28,700 bases of DNA from an uncultured Alphaproteobacteria bacterium (GCA_903928755.1 CAIYSH010000468.1:1-28700), one strand, 5' to 3'. Positions 16,735 through 26,180 are shown, numbered from the stretch's first letter. Numbers and translations: made by a program. The notes: generated by a model not told the origin, from the letters alone.

Positions 16735-17051
16735 TTCAGTATCCCGAATAGAACATGCCCGGAATTCTTGCTCTGGTCCTGGTCGCCTGGCTTCCCGAGC
16801 CCCGCTGATCAGGCGACAATTCGGTGGCTTTCACCAACTTGGCAAGATGGACGAACAGTGAAAAAAGAAGCGACTCAGTGACCGGATCATATGTAGCCCC
16901 CTGATCGTGCGCGAACAAGGTTTCCGCTATTGCTTCGAAATCTTGCAATATATCTTGATGATTTCAGGAAAATTCGAGTTAAAAACTTGCCTGTGCGCAC
17001 GGAAATAGAGTTTAAAAGAACAAAGAAGTCGAACAATGATTTTCGTGAATC
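16735..17051. other. Divergent AT-richer promoter region between HldE-like and GT9-like genes
   Basis: This 317-base gap separates two divergent transcription units and must contain both promoters. The half next to 17052 is clearly AT-rich (16930-17050), unlike the genes on either side. A seven-codon open frame starts at ATG 17036, preceded by AAGAAG, and ends at TGA 17057-17059 inside the start of the next gene. No RNA gene or convincing longer coding frame was seen, and no -35/-10 pair can be assigned with confidence. Confidence 0.5.
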
Positions 17052-18071
17052 ATGAGTGATATCGAAAATTTGATTCAGCAACTCGTCTCAGCTCACGCAG
17101 ATATTGTGAAAGGCTGTGAAGATCATTGGATATTGATGGTTCCCAGTTCTATCGGCGAACTTGCGACGGCCTGTGCCTTGCTGCCCGCTTTCCGGGAACG
17201 TCATGGAGGAAAGATCTGTCTGGTCGTAGACAGCAGCAAAAGAGCCGTGCTTGAACCCTTTTCTGAACAGATCGACGTCATCAAGTTCGTGCCACTTGGG
17301 GTTCAGCGCGCCCTGAGCAATTATGGGGTTATCAATCCCCTGGAATTCAAAATCGGCTTGCCGCAAAACCTCTGGATCAACCAGAACGGAGATGGTCGCG
17401 GATTTTCACTTCACCAGCTCCTGATAGACCATCCCGGCCGGGGCGGACTGTCGTTTCCCGACATGTACCGGTATGCCATGAAGCTGCCGTGGGACTCCAG
17501 GATCACGCTTGGCGAAATTAGAGCGGACACGGCAGTGGAAGCCAGGATTCAGGCTGAACTGAAAGGGGTCGAACCTGGCAATTCCGTCGTGTTCTTTACA
17601 GGAAACAACTCCAACAAACCCGCGCCCACCGAACTCTGGAACAGCCTTGCAAGAGAATACAGGAGGGCTGGCAAGAAGGTCTTCTTCAACAGCCAGGGCG
17701 GGCTCTTCCAGCCGAAGGGCCTCGATTTGGATGGCCCGCAATTAGGTCTTTCATCCAGTGTAGCGCTCGGGGTCTGTGAGATCGCCGGACATATGGTTTC
17801 CTGCGCCAATGGTCTGGTCTTGATGGCCTTGATGACCAAGACGTCCTTCGGAATTGACGTTCTGTTGACCGATGGTGTCTGCACCAAGGGTGTGGGCGAT
17901 TTTCAGCCTGCGAACCCGCAGATCGGCTCCACATTCCTGGTGGCTCCCGAACTGGTCACCGGCATTTCGAGGCCCTACCGGGAATGGATTGCCATCGAAG
18001 GGGCGGAGGATTTGCCGGAAATCGCCCAAGCCATCGTGGCGGGTTCACACGTAATGTCGGCCGCCAGCTAG
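17052..18071 (+). CDS. Heptosyltransferase-like (GT9-type fold) glycosyltransferase, tentative
   Basis: A 339-residue soluble protein. The N-terminal pattern (LMVPSSIGELATACALLPAF, about 28-47, then a hydrophobic strand CLVVD) resembles the first Rossmann unit of GT9 heptosyltransferases (P-x-x-x-G-D/E-x-x). In the second half, VVFFTGNNSNKPAP is where GT9 members have the donor-binding loop, and SSVALGVCEIAGHMVSCANG looks like the conserved region near the C-terminal nucleotide site (often D-G/S-G). The match is weak and the family call is inference. It may instead belong to an unnamed glycosyltransferase group. The ATG at 17052 lacks a ribosome site. It is divergent from the HldE-like operon, consistent with using its product to decorate a glycan. 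Confidence 0.6.
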   Translation: MSDIENLIQQLVSAHADIVKGCEDHWILMVPSSIGELATACALLPAFRERHGGKICLVVDSSKRAVLEPFSEQIDVIKFVPLGVQRALSNYGVINPLEFKIGLPQNLWINQNGDGRGFSLHQLLIDHPGRGGLSFPDMYRYAMKLPWDSRITLGEIRADTAVEARIQAELKGVEPGNSVVFFTGNNSNKPAPTELWNSLAREYRRAGKKVFFNSQGGLFQPKGLDLDGPQLGLSSSVALGVCEIAGHMVSCANGLVLMALMTKTSFGIDVLLTDGVCTKGVGDFQPANPQIGSTFLVAPELVTGISRPYREWIAIEGAEDLPEIAQAIVAGSHVMSAAS

Positions 18072-18084
18072 AAATACCTTGCCC

Positions 18085-18138
18085 GAGGCCGTTTTGGTCC
18101 TGCTGGCCCTGGCTTGAGTCCCGGGCAGGACAGGCCTC
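18085..18138. repeat. Long interrupted inverted repeat after the GT9-like gene
   Basis: GAGGCC (18085-18090) pairs with GGCCTC (18133-18138) and GTCCTGC (18097-18103) with GCAGGAC (18125-18131), forming a 13-bp interrupted stem about 54 bases long, 14 bases after the stop. There is no T-run, so it may be a processing or Rho-assisted end rather than a classic terminator. Confidence 0.5.
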
Positions 18139-18247
18139 GAATTTCCGGACGGAAACCTTTTGTTCGGCAAATCAGTGGCGTTGTCGTGTTTCAGGCAATT
18201 CTTCGCCTTCTGATTGCGCCGATGCCCCGGGAGCCTCGCAGATATCC

Positions 18248-19324
18248 ATGGCTGACACTGCCACACCTTCGAACCTGGAACGCAACTGCCTGCTCATTCT
18301 TTCGGTGATTGCCGCAGGCCTTGTGACCTATGCACTGGCAGACATACTGACTCCGCCGGCCCTGGCCCTGTTTCTGGCCATAGTCGTGGACAGTTTTGCC
18401 CGCGCCATCACAAGACGACTCAAATGGGTCAGCAGCGCAGCGGCAACGCCCCTGGCCATCGTCCTGTCCCTGCTGCTGTTCGGTGGGTCCATCCTGGTCA
18501 TTGCAGAAAATGCCGCAAGTCTGGCGGCCAGGATGGTCACCTATACCCCGCGGCTCAATGAGCTGCTCGCCCGGGGCGCCCATGCCGTCCATGCCCACAA
18601 CATCCCGACCATGGCCAATGTCCTGGCCTGGCTGGATCCTGCGAAATACCTTGGCGATATCGCCAAGGGCGTTCAGGCCTTTGCCTCCAATGGCGTCCTG
18701 ATCCTTCTCTATCTGGGCTTCATCCTGGCCTCCCGACGGGGGATGGAACGCAAGCTTGTCAGCCTGTCCCGCACGCGGGCTGAAAGACAGGGAGCCACAG
18801 AGGTCTTCTTCCGCATCCGCGACAGCGTGGAACAGTATCTCTGGGTCCAGACCCTGACCGGCCTGATGATTGGTGCCGTTTCCTGGCTGACCATGACCCT
18901 GGTCGGACTCGACAATGCCGTCTTCTGGGCCTTCCTGATCTTCATCGCCGCCTATGTGCCGATTGTCGGTGGGGCCATCGGCATTCTGGCACCGCCCCTC
19001 TTTGCCCTGGTGCAGTTCGAGAGTGTCTGGCCAGCCATGATCATTGCCGGGGTCCTGTCTTCCACCCATTTTGTCGTCGGCAATGTGATCCTGCCAAGGA
19101 TGCAGGGTGACAGCCTGAACATCGACCCGGTCGTGGTCCTGCTGTCCCTGGCCTTCTGGGGGGCGATCTGGGGGGTCGCAGGCATGTTCCTGTCCACCCC
19201 GCTCACCGTCATTACCATGGTGGTCTGCGCCCAGTTCGAAGGCTCGCGCTGGCTGGCGGTCATTCTGTCGGCAAACGGGACACCCGACCGGCTTGGCGGT
19301 CGAAAGCCGGCAGCAGGGTCTTAA
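18248..19324 (+). CDS. AI-2E family (PerM/TqsA-like) membrane transporter
   Basis: A 358-residue polytopic membrane protein with about seven or eight helices: a paired set near the N-terminus (15-60), one at 70-90, a long loop with amphipathic helices (95-150), then a cluster at 160-180 and 205-330. The motif YLWVQTLTGLMIGAVSWL and the C-terminal stretch FLIFIAAYVPIVGGAIGILAP, then PLFALVQF, are typical of the family, as is NVILPRMQGDSLNIDPVVVLLSLAFWG. The family includes proposed autoinducer-2 exporters, but most members have no proven substrate; some are linked to Na+/H+ antiport. The ATG at 18248 is chosen because upstream in-frame codons do not look like this family. It precedes the dehydrogenase gene with a hairpin-rich gap. 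Confidence 0.88.
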   Translation: MADTATPSNLERNCLLILSVIAAGLVTYALADILTPPALALFLAIVVDSFARAITRRLKWVSSAAATPLAIVLSLLLFGGSILVIAENAASLAARMVTYTPRLNELLARGAHAVHAHNIPTMANVLAWLDPAKYLGDIAKGVQAFASNGVLILLYLGFILASRRGMERKLVSLSRTRAERQGATEVFFRIRDSVEQYLWVQTLTGLMIGAVSWLTMTLVGLDNAVFWAFLIFIAAYVPIVGGAIGILAPPLFALVQFESVWPAMIIAGVLSSTHFVVGNVILPRMQGDSLNIDPVVVLLSLAFWGAIWGVAGMFLSTPLTVITMVVCAQFEGSRWLAVILSANGTPDRLGGRKPAAGS

Positions 19325-19382
19325 CTTTGACGACAGAGCCCCCATCTGTGGTTGGCTCGAACACCCCTCGAGCCCGAAGCGT

Positions 19383-19475
19383 CCCCTCAGCTGATGGGGC
19401 GTCATGCTTCCTGAGGGCCCCGCCCTCGCCCCGGGGCGGGGCCAGGCGCCGCCGGACACTCTCCTCCGGCGGCGC
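19383..19475 (+). repeat. Three tandem GC-rich hairpins in the leader of the glutamate dehydrogenase gene
   Basis: Three stem-loops follow in a row: CCCC/GGGG flanking the palindrome TCAGCTGA (19383-19399); a 10-bp perfect stem GGCCCCGCCC with GGGCGGGGCC (19416-19425/19434-19443); and an 11-bp perfect stem GCGCCGCCGGA with TCCGGCGGCGC (19446-19456/19465-19475, 8-base loop). None is followed by a T-run. They could end the upstream transcript or be a structured leader of the glutamate dehydrogenase gene. Confidence 0.65.
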
Positions 19476-19532
19476 TCTCCTGTCTGAGCCCTCGCCGGCA
19501 TGCCTTACGCCAGAGCCGATCGGGACCCGCCC

Positions 19533-22500
19533 ATGACAAAATCCATGAAAACCGGCCTGAAGGCCGCTTTCGAGGCCCTCATCGACGACCCCGCCGCCTA
19601 CGGCCTTGCGGAACAGGCACTCCGCGACCTCGGGCCTGATGACCTGCCGCAGGTCAGCATCGAGGTCCTGGCCACCATGCTGGCGGATTTCTGGGCCTTT
19701 GGCGCCATTCGCAGGGGCCGGATTCCGGCCCTGCGTCTGGTCTCGGATCCGGTCACCGGTCTTGATCGCCTGGAAATCATCCAGACAGACGCCCCCTTCC
19801 TGGTGGACAGTGTCATGGGTGAAATCGCAGATCAGGGCCTGTCGGTCCGCGCCATGTTCCACCCTGTCGTCGAGGTAACCCGGGACAGGACGGGTGCGAG
19901 GATGCCCGGTGCATCCGGACAACGGGAATCGATGATCCTTGTGATCATGGACAGGATCGGGACCGACCGCGAGGCCGCGCTCATCAGAGGTATCAAGGCC
20001 GTTCTGACCGATGTCCGCGCCGCGGTAGACGACTTCCCGAAAATGCTGGACCTGATGGCCAGCACGGTAGCGGAGGTCCAGGCCCGCCCTGCATCAGGCA
20101 AGGCCGAAAGCCGGACACGGGAAGAGGACGTCGACTTCCTGAACTGGCTGAAGGATGAGCACTTCGTCTATCTCGGGGCCAGGGTTTATGACTACCCCCG
20201 CACAGGGGACGGGAACTATGCGCCCGAAGAGCCCCTGGTTCAGCCCCGATCCGGCCTTGGTGTCCTGCGCAGTGCGGACCGCGCCGTCCTGAGACGGTCT
20301 TCAGAGCCCGCCGTCCTGTCGCGGCAGATCCGCAAGCGGATTGCCGACCACGAAGTCATGGTGGCGAAATCCAATGTCCGCAGCCTCGTGCACCGGCGGG
20401 GCTACATGGACTATGTGGGCGTCAAACGGTACGGGGCAGATGGCAAGGCTTCCGGCGAAGTGCGCTTCGTCGGCCTGTTTACGGCAGAAGCCTATGACAA
20501 GCCTGCCAATGAGGTTCCACTGATCCGCGCCAAGCTGCAGACCATTCTGGAAAAATCCGGTGCCCTGCCCGGCAGCCATAATGAGAAGCGCCTCAGGAAC
20601 ATCCTGGAAAACTATCCCAGGGACGAGGTGTTCCAGGCACCGGTGACCGAACTCCTGGCAACTGCGCAAGCCGTTCTGCATCTCTATGACCGGCCAAGGG
20701 TCCGGCTGTTCGAGCGCATGGACCCCTATGACCGCTTCGCCTCCATCCTGCTCTATGTCCCCCGAGACCGCTATGATTCAGCTCTGCGGGCCAAGGCGGG
20801 GGCCTGGTTGGCAGAGGCCTATGGCGGCCGGATTTCCGCCTACTATCCTGCCTTCTCTGACTCACCCCTTGCCCGGGTGCACTTCATCATCGGGTTCGAC
20901 CCCGGTGTACACAGGAAGCCGGACCTCAAGAAGATCGAACAGCAGGTGGCGGCGGCGGCCCGGACCTGGGAAGACCTGTTCTCTGACATGGTGCGCGGCC
21001 AGGACCGCCCCATGGTCCAGGTTACCGAACTGCTCGCGCGCTATGGGTCAGCCTTCCCTGCCGGTTACAGGGACAGGTACGATGCCGCCGAAGCCCTCGC
21101 AGATCTGCAGGTCCTCGAAACCCTGTCAGCGGAAAATGATGTCCATATCCGGGCCTATCGACGTCCGGATGACCCCTCTACCCGCTTCAGGTTCAAGCTT
21201 TACCGCCGCGACCTGCCAGCGCCCCTTGCCGATGTCCTGCCGATTCTCGAAAACATGGGTCTCAAGGCCATGGTCGAAACCGGGTTCCCCGTGATCCCTG
21301 TTGGCGACGGCACGACCTGGATTCATGATTTCGAATTGCTGGACGAGCAGGGCGAGCACCTGGTTTTCGATGCCGTCAAGCAGGCCTTTGAAGAGGCCTT
21401 TACTGCGGTCTGGCAGGGCAGAACGGAGAATGACGGGTTCAACCGGCTGGTTCTGGAGGTGCCGACGTCCTGGCGGGAAGCCGCCCTGATCCGTGCCCTG
21501 TGCCGGCACAGGCAACAGTCAGGCCTTGATCCCAGCCAGAGGATCCAGGAGGCCGCCCTTGCGGCACATCCGACATTGACGGCCCGTATCCTCCAGCTGT
21601 TCAGGACAAAATTCGATCCCGCCCTCAAGGCCGACGTCAAGACGCGTCAGACCAGGGCTGCTTTGGAGCTGGCGGAGATCACCCAGGCCCTGCAGACCGT
21701 CGAAAGCCTTGACGAGGACAGGGTATTACGGCGCATCGCCCTGCTGGTCGCAGCAATCCAGCGCACCAATTATTACCAGGCTGACGCAGCGGGCGAGCCA
21801 AAGCCCTATATCAGCTTCAAGGTCGCCTCGCCGGAACTGGCGGACCTGCCCCTGCCCCGGCCCTATCGCGAGATTTTCGTCTGGGCGACGCACGTGGAGG
21901 GGGTGCACCTGCGGTTCGGCCCCGTCGCCCGGGGTGGGCTGCGATGGTCTGACCGGCGCGATGACTTCCGCACAGAGGTTCTGGGTCTGGTGAAAGCCCA
22001 GCAGGTCAAGAACGCAGTTATTGTGCCTGTGGGGTCCAAGGGAGGCTTCTATCCAAAGCAGCTGCCCAGGGGCGGCAGCCCCGACGCCATCCGCGCCGAG
22101 GGCGTGCGAGCCTATACGACCTTTCTCCAGGGCCTGCTGGACATCACCGACAACCTCACCGCAGATGGCAGGGTGATCCACCCCAAGGGTGTCGTGGTCC
22201 ATGATGGCGATGACCCTTATCTGGTCGTCGCCGCCGACAAGGGAACTGCAACCTTCTCCGACATCGCCAATGGCGTGGCCGAGTCCTACGGCTTCTGGCT
22301 GGGCGATGCCTTCGCGTCCGGAGGCTCTGCCGGCTATGACCACAAGGTCATGGGCATAACCGCCCGCGGGGCCTGGGAAGCCGTCAAACGGCACTTCCGG
22401 GAACTGGGCAAGGATATCCAGACCGAGCCCTTCACGGTCGTCGGGGTGGGCGACATGTCTGGCGATGTGTTCGGCAACGGTATGCTGCTGTCCAGGGCGA

Positions 22501-24389
22501 CCCGGCTGATCGCCGCCTTTGACCATCGTCACATCTTCCTCGACCCGGACCCGGACACCGCCATCTCCCATGCCGAACGGCAGCGGATGTTTGCCCTGCC
22601 CAGGTCTTCCTGGGACGATTACGACCGGTCAGCCATTTCAAGGGGCGGTGGCGTTTTTGCCCGCAGCCTGAAGTCCATTCCCCTGAGCCCGGAAGTGCGC
22701 GACATCCTTGACCTTCAGGTCGACACCGTGACCCCGGGCGAGTTGATCAACGCCATTCTCAGGGCCCGGGCAGAGCTGCTCTATCTCGGTGGCATCGGCA
22801 CCTATGTCAAAGCCAGTACCGAAAGCCATGCCGATGCAGGCGACAAGACCAATGACGGCTGGCGGGTCGATGGTGCAGATCTGAGGGTCAAGGTGGTCTG
22901 CGAAGGGGCAAACCTCGGCCTGACCCAGGCCGGCCGGATCGAATTCGCCCTGCATGGCGGCAGGATCAATACCGACGCCATCGACAATTCGGCCGGGGTC
23001 GACTCCTCCGACCATGAGGTGAACATCAAGATCGCCACCGGTGCCCTGGAGCGCGCCGGAGCCCTCACCCGACCGCAGAGGAACAAGCTTTTACGGTCCA
23101 TGACCCAGGAAGTGGCGGCCCATGTCCTGCAGCACAACTACGATCAGACCCTGGCCTTGTCCTTGATGGACCTGGATGCCGTGAGCGATCTGGAGGCCCA
23201 GGGCCGTTTCATGGCCCGGCTTGAAACCCAGGGGCGTCTTGACCGCACCGTCGAGGGCCTGCCCGGACCCGCCCTTCTCGCCGAACGCGCCCAGGCCAAA
23301 AGCGGCCTGGTCCGCCCGGAGGCGGCAGTTCTTCTGGCCTATGGCAAGCTGGAACTGTCCCGGGACATTGTCGCGTCAACCGCACCGGATGACCCCTATT
23401 TCGAGGCCGTCCTCGAAGGCTACTTCCCCAAGGGTTTGCGCAGTTACGATCAGGGGCTCAGCCGTCACCGGTTGCGGCGGGAAATCATTGCTACGATCGC
23501 CGCCAATGACATCATCAACACGTGCGGCCCGTCCTTCCCCGGGCGGCTGATGGCGGCGGCGTCCTGCGATACCCGGGCGCTTATTGTCGGGTATGAGGCG
23601 GCCAAGGCGATTCTGGACCTGCCAAGGCTGTGGAAGGCTGTGGCAGCTCTGGACAGCAAGGTGCCCGGCGAGATCCCGGCGGGGGCCCAGATGGCCCTGT
23701 TCAGACGCCTGGTTTACACCCTGCGCGGTGAGACCTTCTGGCTGGCCCGGCGGGCCGGTCGGGAAAATCTCGGTGTCGTAGACCTGATCGCGCGTTATGC
23801 ACCCGGCACGGCAGAGCTGCGCAGCCTGGGCGGCGACCTTCTTGCGCCGGTCGAGCGCCGTCGTGTGGACGTGGCAGTCCAGGCCATGGTCGCCCTGGGT
23901 GGGCCCCAGGGACTGGCCCGGGAGGTGGCTGCTCTTGAGCCCCTGACCACAGCCATGGACCTGGTGGACCTAGCCGAAGCTTCAAGCTGGAAGCTCCCAG
24001 CCGCCGCGAGACTCTATCAGCAGGTCGGTGCCGATTTCGCCTTCGACCGCTTGCGGGTCGCCGCCGGCAGTTTCCGCGCCGGCGACAATTTCGAGCGCAC
24101 AGCCCTACGACGACTGATGGAGGATCTCCTGGCTGAACAAGCCACCGTGACCCGATCTGTCATGGCCCTTGCAGGGTCAGAAAGATCTGCCGATGACCCC
24201 GCAAAGGCAGCCAGGGCGGTAGAGATCTGGTCTTCAAAGCGAAAGGATCTGGTGAGGGCCGCCAATCAGGCTGTAGAGGAAATCGAAAGCGTCGGCGGTG
24301 CCTGGACCTTCGCCAAGCTGACCATAGCCAATGCCGCCTTGCGGGAACTGGTGTCCTCTGTGGGCACGGACGTAAAATCGCCGAGATGA
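19533..24389 (+). CDS. gdhB: NAD-specific glutamate dehydrogenase, large (about 180 kDa) type
   Basis: A 1618-residue protein matching the L_180-type NAD-glutamate dehydrogenase found in many alpha- and gammaproteobacteria. It deaminates glutamate to 2-oxoglutarate and ammonia with NAD+. The N-terminal half (about 1-700) holds the ACT-like regulatory segments. The catalytic core begins near GGLRWSDRRDDF (about residue 800) and includes VGSKGGFYPKQ with the catalytic lysine at about 836. VCEGANLGLTQAGRIEFALHGGRINTDAIDNSAGVD is nearby in the core. A long C-terminal helical region completes it. The start at ATG 19533 (MTKSMKTGLKAAFEAL) fits better than the ATG at 19500, which adds eleven unrelated residues. 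No frameshift is seen over 4.8 kb. Symbol use varies between species. Structured leader hairpins lie just upstream. Confidence 0.95.
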   Translation: MTKSMKTGLKAAFEALIDDPAAYGLAEQALRDLGPDDLPQVSIEVLATMLADFWAFGAIRRGRIPALRLVSDPVTGLDRLEIIQTDAPFLVDSVMGEIADQGLSVRAMFHPVVEVTRDRTGARMPGASGQRESMILVIMDRIGTDREAALIRGIKAVLTDVRAAVDDFPKMLDLMASTVAEVQARPASGKAESRTREEDVDFLNWLKDEHFVYLGARVYDYPRTGDGNYAPEEPLVQPRSGLGVLRSADRAVLRRSSEPAVLSRQIRKRIADHEVMVAKSNVRSLVHRRGYMDYVGVKRYGADGKASGEVRFVGLFTAEAYDKPANEVPLIRAKLQTILEKSGALPGSHNEKRLRNILENYPRDEVFQAPVTELLATAQAVLHLYDRPRVRLFERMDPYDRFASILLYVPRDRYDSALRAKAGAWLAEAYGGRISAYYPAFSDSPLARVHFIIGFDPGVHRKPDLKKIEQQVAAAARTWEDLFSDMVRGQDRPMVQVTELLARYGSAFPAGYRDRYDAAEALADLQVLETLSAENDVHIRAYRRPDDPSTRFRFKLYRRDLPAPLADVLPILENMGLKAMVETGFPVIPVGDGTTWIHDFELLDEQGEHLVFDAVKQAFEEAFTAVWQGRTENDGFNRLVLEVPTSWREAALIRALCRHRQQSGLDPSQRIQEAALAAHPTLTARILQLFRTKFDPALKADVKTRQTRAALELAEITQALQTVESLDEDRVLRRIALLVAAIQRTNYYQADAAGEPKPYISFKVASPELADLPLPRPYREIFVWATHVEGVHLRFGPVARGGLRWSDRRDDFRTEVLGLVKAQQVKNAVIVPVGSKGGFYPKQLPRGGSPDAIRAEGVRAYTTFLQGLLDITDNLTADGRVIHPKGVVVHDGDDPYLVVAADKGTATFSDIANGVAESYGFWLGDAFASGGSAGYDHKVMGITARGAWEAVKRHFRELGKDIQTEPFTVVGVGDMSGDVFGNGMLLSRATRLIAAFDHRHIFLDPDPDTAISHAERQRMFALPRSSWDDYDRSAISRGGGVFARSLKSIPLSPEVRDILDLQVDTVTPGELINAILRARAELLYLGGIGTYVKASTESHADAGDKTNDGWRVDGADLRVKVVCEGANLGLTQAGRIEFALHGGRINTDAIDNSAGVDSSDHEVNIKIATGALERAGALTRPQRNKLLRSMTQEVAAHVLQHNYDQTLALSLMDLDAVSDLEAQGRFMARLETQGRLDRTVEGLPGPALLAERAQAKSGLVRPEAAVLLAYGKLELSRDIVASTAPDDPYFEAVLEGYFPKGLRSYDQGLSRHRLRREIIATIAANDIINTCGPSFPGRLMAAASCDTRALIVGYEAAKAILDLPRLWKAVAALDSKVPGEIPAGAQMALFRRLVYTLRGETFWLARRAGRENLGVVDLIARYAPGTAELRSLGGDLLAPVERRRVDVAVQAMVALGGPQGLAREVAALEPLTTAMDLVDLAEASSWKLPAAARLYQQVGADFAFDRLRVAAGSFRAGDNFERTALRRLMEDLLAEQATVTRSVMALAGSERSADDPAKAARAVEIWSSKRKDLVRAANQAVEEIESVGGAWTFAKLTIANAALRELVSSVGTDVKSPR

Positions 24390-24830
24390 CATCATAGACG
24401 ACATGCTCCGGTCCCTAGGTCGGCGCGCTGGTGGAGAGCTTTTGGTCAGGTGGGAGCGCGCGAGTCTGATGCCTGGATCAGGTGTCGGGTGGGCTGTAAC
24501 CATCACCCATAGCCAGGCACCCTGATGCGCCCTAAAGTTTCTGTCTTATGACAAGCGACTGGGCTTCCGGTGTCGGAACACAATTGCCAACTTCTCGATC
24601 ATTGTGCTTAACTTGATCGCGTTGCCCTCCCGATTTGGTGTTTTCGCGGTGCATTTTTTCTTTGGGGCCTCGTCGTTGTCATTTGCCTATCCCTCATGCG
24701 CGTCAGGCTGGCCTGTCACCGGTGCGGATTATGCGAGTAGCCCATCGTTCGTAGCTTGATGGATCGCGTTTACCTGGTCCAAGCTTCTGCGAATGTCGCT
24801 TTTTGCAAACATGCGACCCTTTAGCGAATC
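24390..24830. other. 441-base gap with several inverted repeats, no clear gene
   Basis: Inverted repeats seen are GCGCGCT/AGCGCGC (24423-24429/24455-24461), GCCTGG/CCAGGC (24471-24476/24513-24518) nested around GGGTG/CACCC (24487-24491/24504-24508), and GTCGC/GCGAC (24795-24799/24813-24817). The first two groups probably end transcription of the glutamate dehydrogenase gene. The middle (24590-24760) has a short hydrophobic open frame with no start or recognised family. The right end must hold the promoter for the DprE1-like gene, but no convincing -35/-10 pair was found. Confidence 0.5.
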
Positions 24831-26180
24831 ATGCACAAACCTCCATATTCAAGTGTTGAAGAAGCCTCCAACGCGATCTCTTTGCAGCGCGCAGGATCGC
24901 AACCACAACAGGTTGCCCGTCCGGTCTTTGCAGATGAACTCGATCAACTGGTTTTGGACGGGTCTCAGCAGAGTCTCCTGGCCATCGGCATGCGTCGATC
25001 CTACGCGGACTCCTGCCTGAACAGTTCGGGTGGCCTGATCGATATGACAGGTCTTGATCGTTTCACTGAATTTGATCCGGAAACCGGGAGACTCAAGGCG
25101 GAGGCCGGTGTCAGCCTTTCCGATATCCTGAAGCTGGTTGTCCCACACGGATGGTTTCTGCCGACCACTCCAGGGACGCGCTTCATCACCCTTGGTGGCG
25201 CCATAGCCAACGATGTGCACGGCAAGAACCATCATCGCGTGGGGAGTATGGGGTGCAGTGTCTTGTCCCTCTGCCTCGTCAATAGCGATGGTCAAAGGCG
25301 CGTGATAGATCCGCAGACCTCCCCGGCTCACTTTGCGGCCACGATTGGGGGACTAGGCCTCACCGGCATAATCGAGTGGGTCGAATTGCAATTGGTTCGG
25401 ATTGGCAGCGCCTATCTCGAGGTAGAGAGCGTCGCCTACGATAACTTGGATGCCTTTTGGGCTCTTACCGAAGAGAGCGCCATCAGTCACGAACACACGG
25501 TCGCCTGGATTGATTGCGCAAGCCGAGGTGCCGCATCCGGACGCGGTGTATTCATCCGGGCCAACTGGGCGAAGGATGGCGACTATACCACGCATTCGGA
25601 CACTGCCTGGACGCGCCTTCCCCTCGCCCTGCCTGAGATCGCAATGAACCGTCTCTCCATTGCGGCCGCGAATGAGTTCTATTTTCGTTTAGGCAAGATG
25701 GCGCGGCACCAGCAACGGCGCCACTATACGAACTACTTCTATCCCCTTGACGCCATCCGTGATTGGAGTCGCCTCTACGGTCGAAGAGGCCTCGTAGAGT
25801 ACCAATGCGTCATTCCATTCAATATGGAACGTAAGGTGCTCCCGGTACTGCTTGATGAAATTTCGCGATCGGGCCAAGCCTCCTTCCTGGGCGTATTGAA
25901 GACGTTCGGGAATATTCCATCGCCAGGACTCCTATCCTTCCCCAGGCCAGGGACGGCCTTTGCTTCGGACTTCCCCAACCGTGGCGCTGTGACTCTCGCC
26001 CTGATGGAAAGACTGGACGATATTGTCGCTGAAGCAGGTGGTGCCCTCTATTCAGCCAAGGATGGTCGCATGCCTGGACGGATGTTTCGACAATCCTATC
26101 CCCAATGGCGACAGTTCATGGCCCTGAAGGACCCGAAAATGTCATCGGACTTCTGGCGAAGGGTATCCCTGGATGACTAG
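24831..26180 (+). CDS. FAD-linked oxidoreductase, DprE1-like (decaprenylphosphoryl-ribose 2'-oxidase family)
   Basis: A 449-residue protein; Mycobacterium tuberculosis DprE1 is 461. It has the vanillyl-alcohol-oxidase-type FAD fold: GMRRSYADSCLN (53-64) and ITLGGAIANDVHGKNHH (119-135), the strongly conserved block of DprE1. The C-terminal substrate domain has LYSAKDGRM (407-413 area) with Lys about 410, equivalent in place to the active-site lysine of DprE1, and SDFWRRV near the end. DprE1 oxidises C2 of a polyprenyl-phospho-ribose as the first half of its epimerisation to arabinose. The next gene is DprE2-like and overlaps by 8 bases, a classic pairing. The actual lipid-sugar substrate here is unknown. 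No ribosome site is visible before ATG 24831. Confidence 0.88.
   Translation: MHKPPYSSVEEASNAISLQRAGSQPQQVARPVFADELDQLVLDGSQQSLLAIGMRRSYADSCLNSSGGLIDMTGLDRFTEFDPETGRLKAEAGVSLSDILKLVVPHGWFLPTTPGTRFITLGGAIANDVHGKNHHRVGSMGCSVLSLCLVNSDGQRRVIDPQTSPAHFAATIGGLGLTGIIEWVELQLVRIGSAYLEVESVAYDNLDAFWALTEESAISHEHTVAWIDCASRGAASGRGVFIRANWAKDGDYTTHSDTAWTRLPLALPEIAMNRLSIAAANEFYFRLGKMARHQQRRHYTNYFYPLDAIRDWSRLYGRRGLVEYQCVIPFNMERKVLPVLLDEISRSGQASFLGVLKTFGNIPSPGLLSFPRPGTAFASDFPNRGAVTLALMERLDDIVAEAGGALYSAKDGRMPGRMFRQSYPQWRQFMALKDPKMSSDFWRRVSLDD

Noticed and set aside
16887..17081. 64-codon minus frame in the AT-rich divergent gap
   Set aside because: Short, no ribosome site, runs into the start of a plus-strand gene, low-complexity hydrophobic/basic content from AT-rich DNA.
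17984..18247. 88-residue N-terminal extension of the AI-2E transporter
   Set aside because: It overlaps the preceding gene, is Cys/Trp/Arg-rich and unlike the family; ATG 18248 gives a normal length.
18191..19501. 436-codon minus-strand open frame opposite the AI-2E transporter
   Set aside because: Composition is Gly/Gln/Asp/His-rich with no domain, a mirror of a GC-rich gene; the plus strand encodes a clear membrane protein family.
21726..22571. 281-codon minus-strand frame inside the glutamate dehydrogenase gene
   Set aside because: It lies opposite the catalytic core of the dehydrogenase; Gly/Asp/His-rich shadow.
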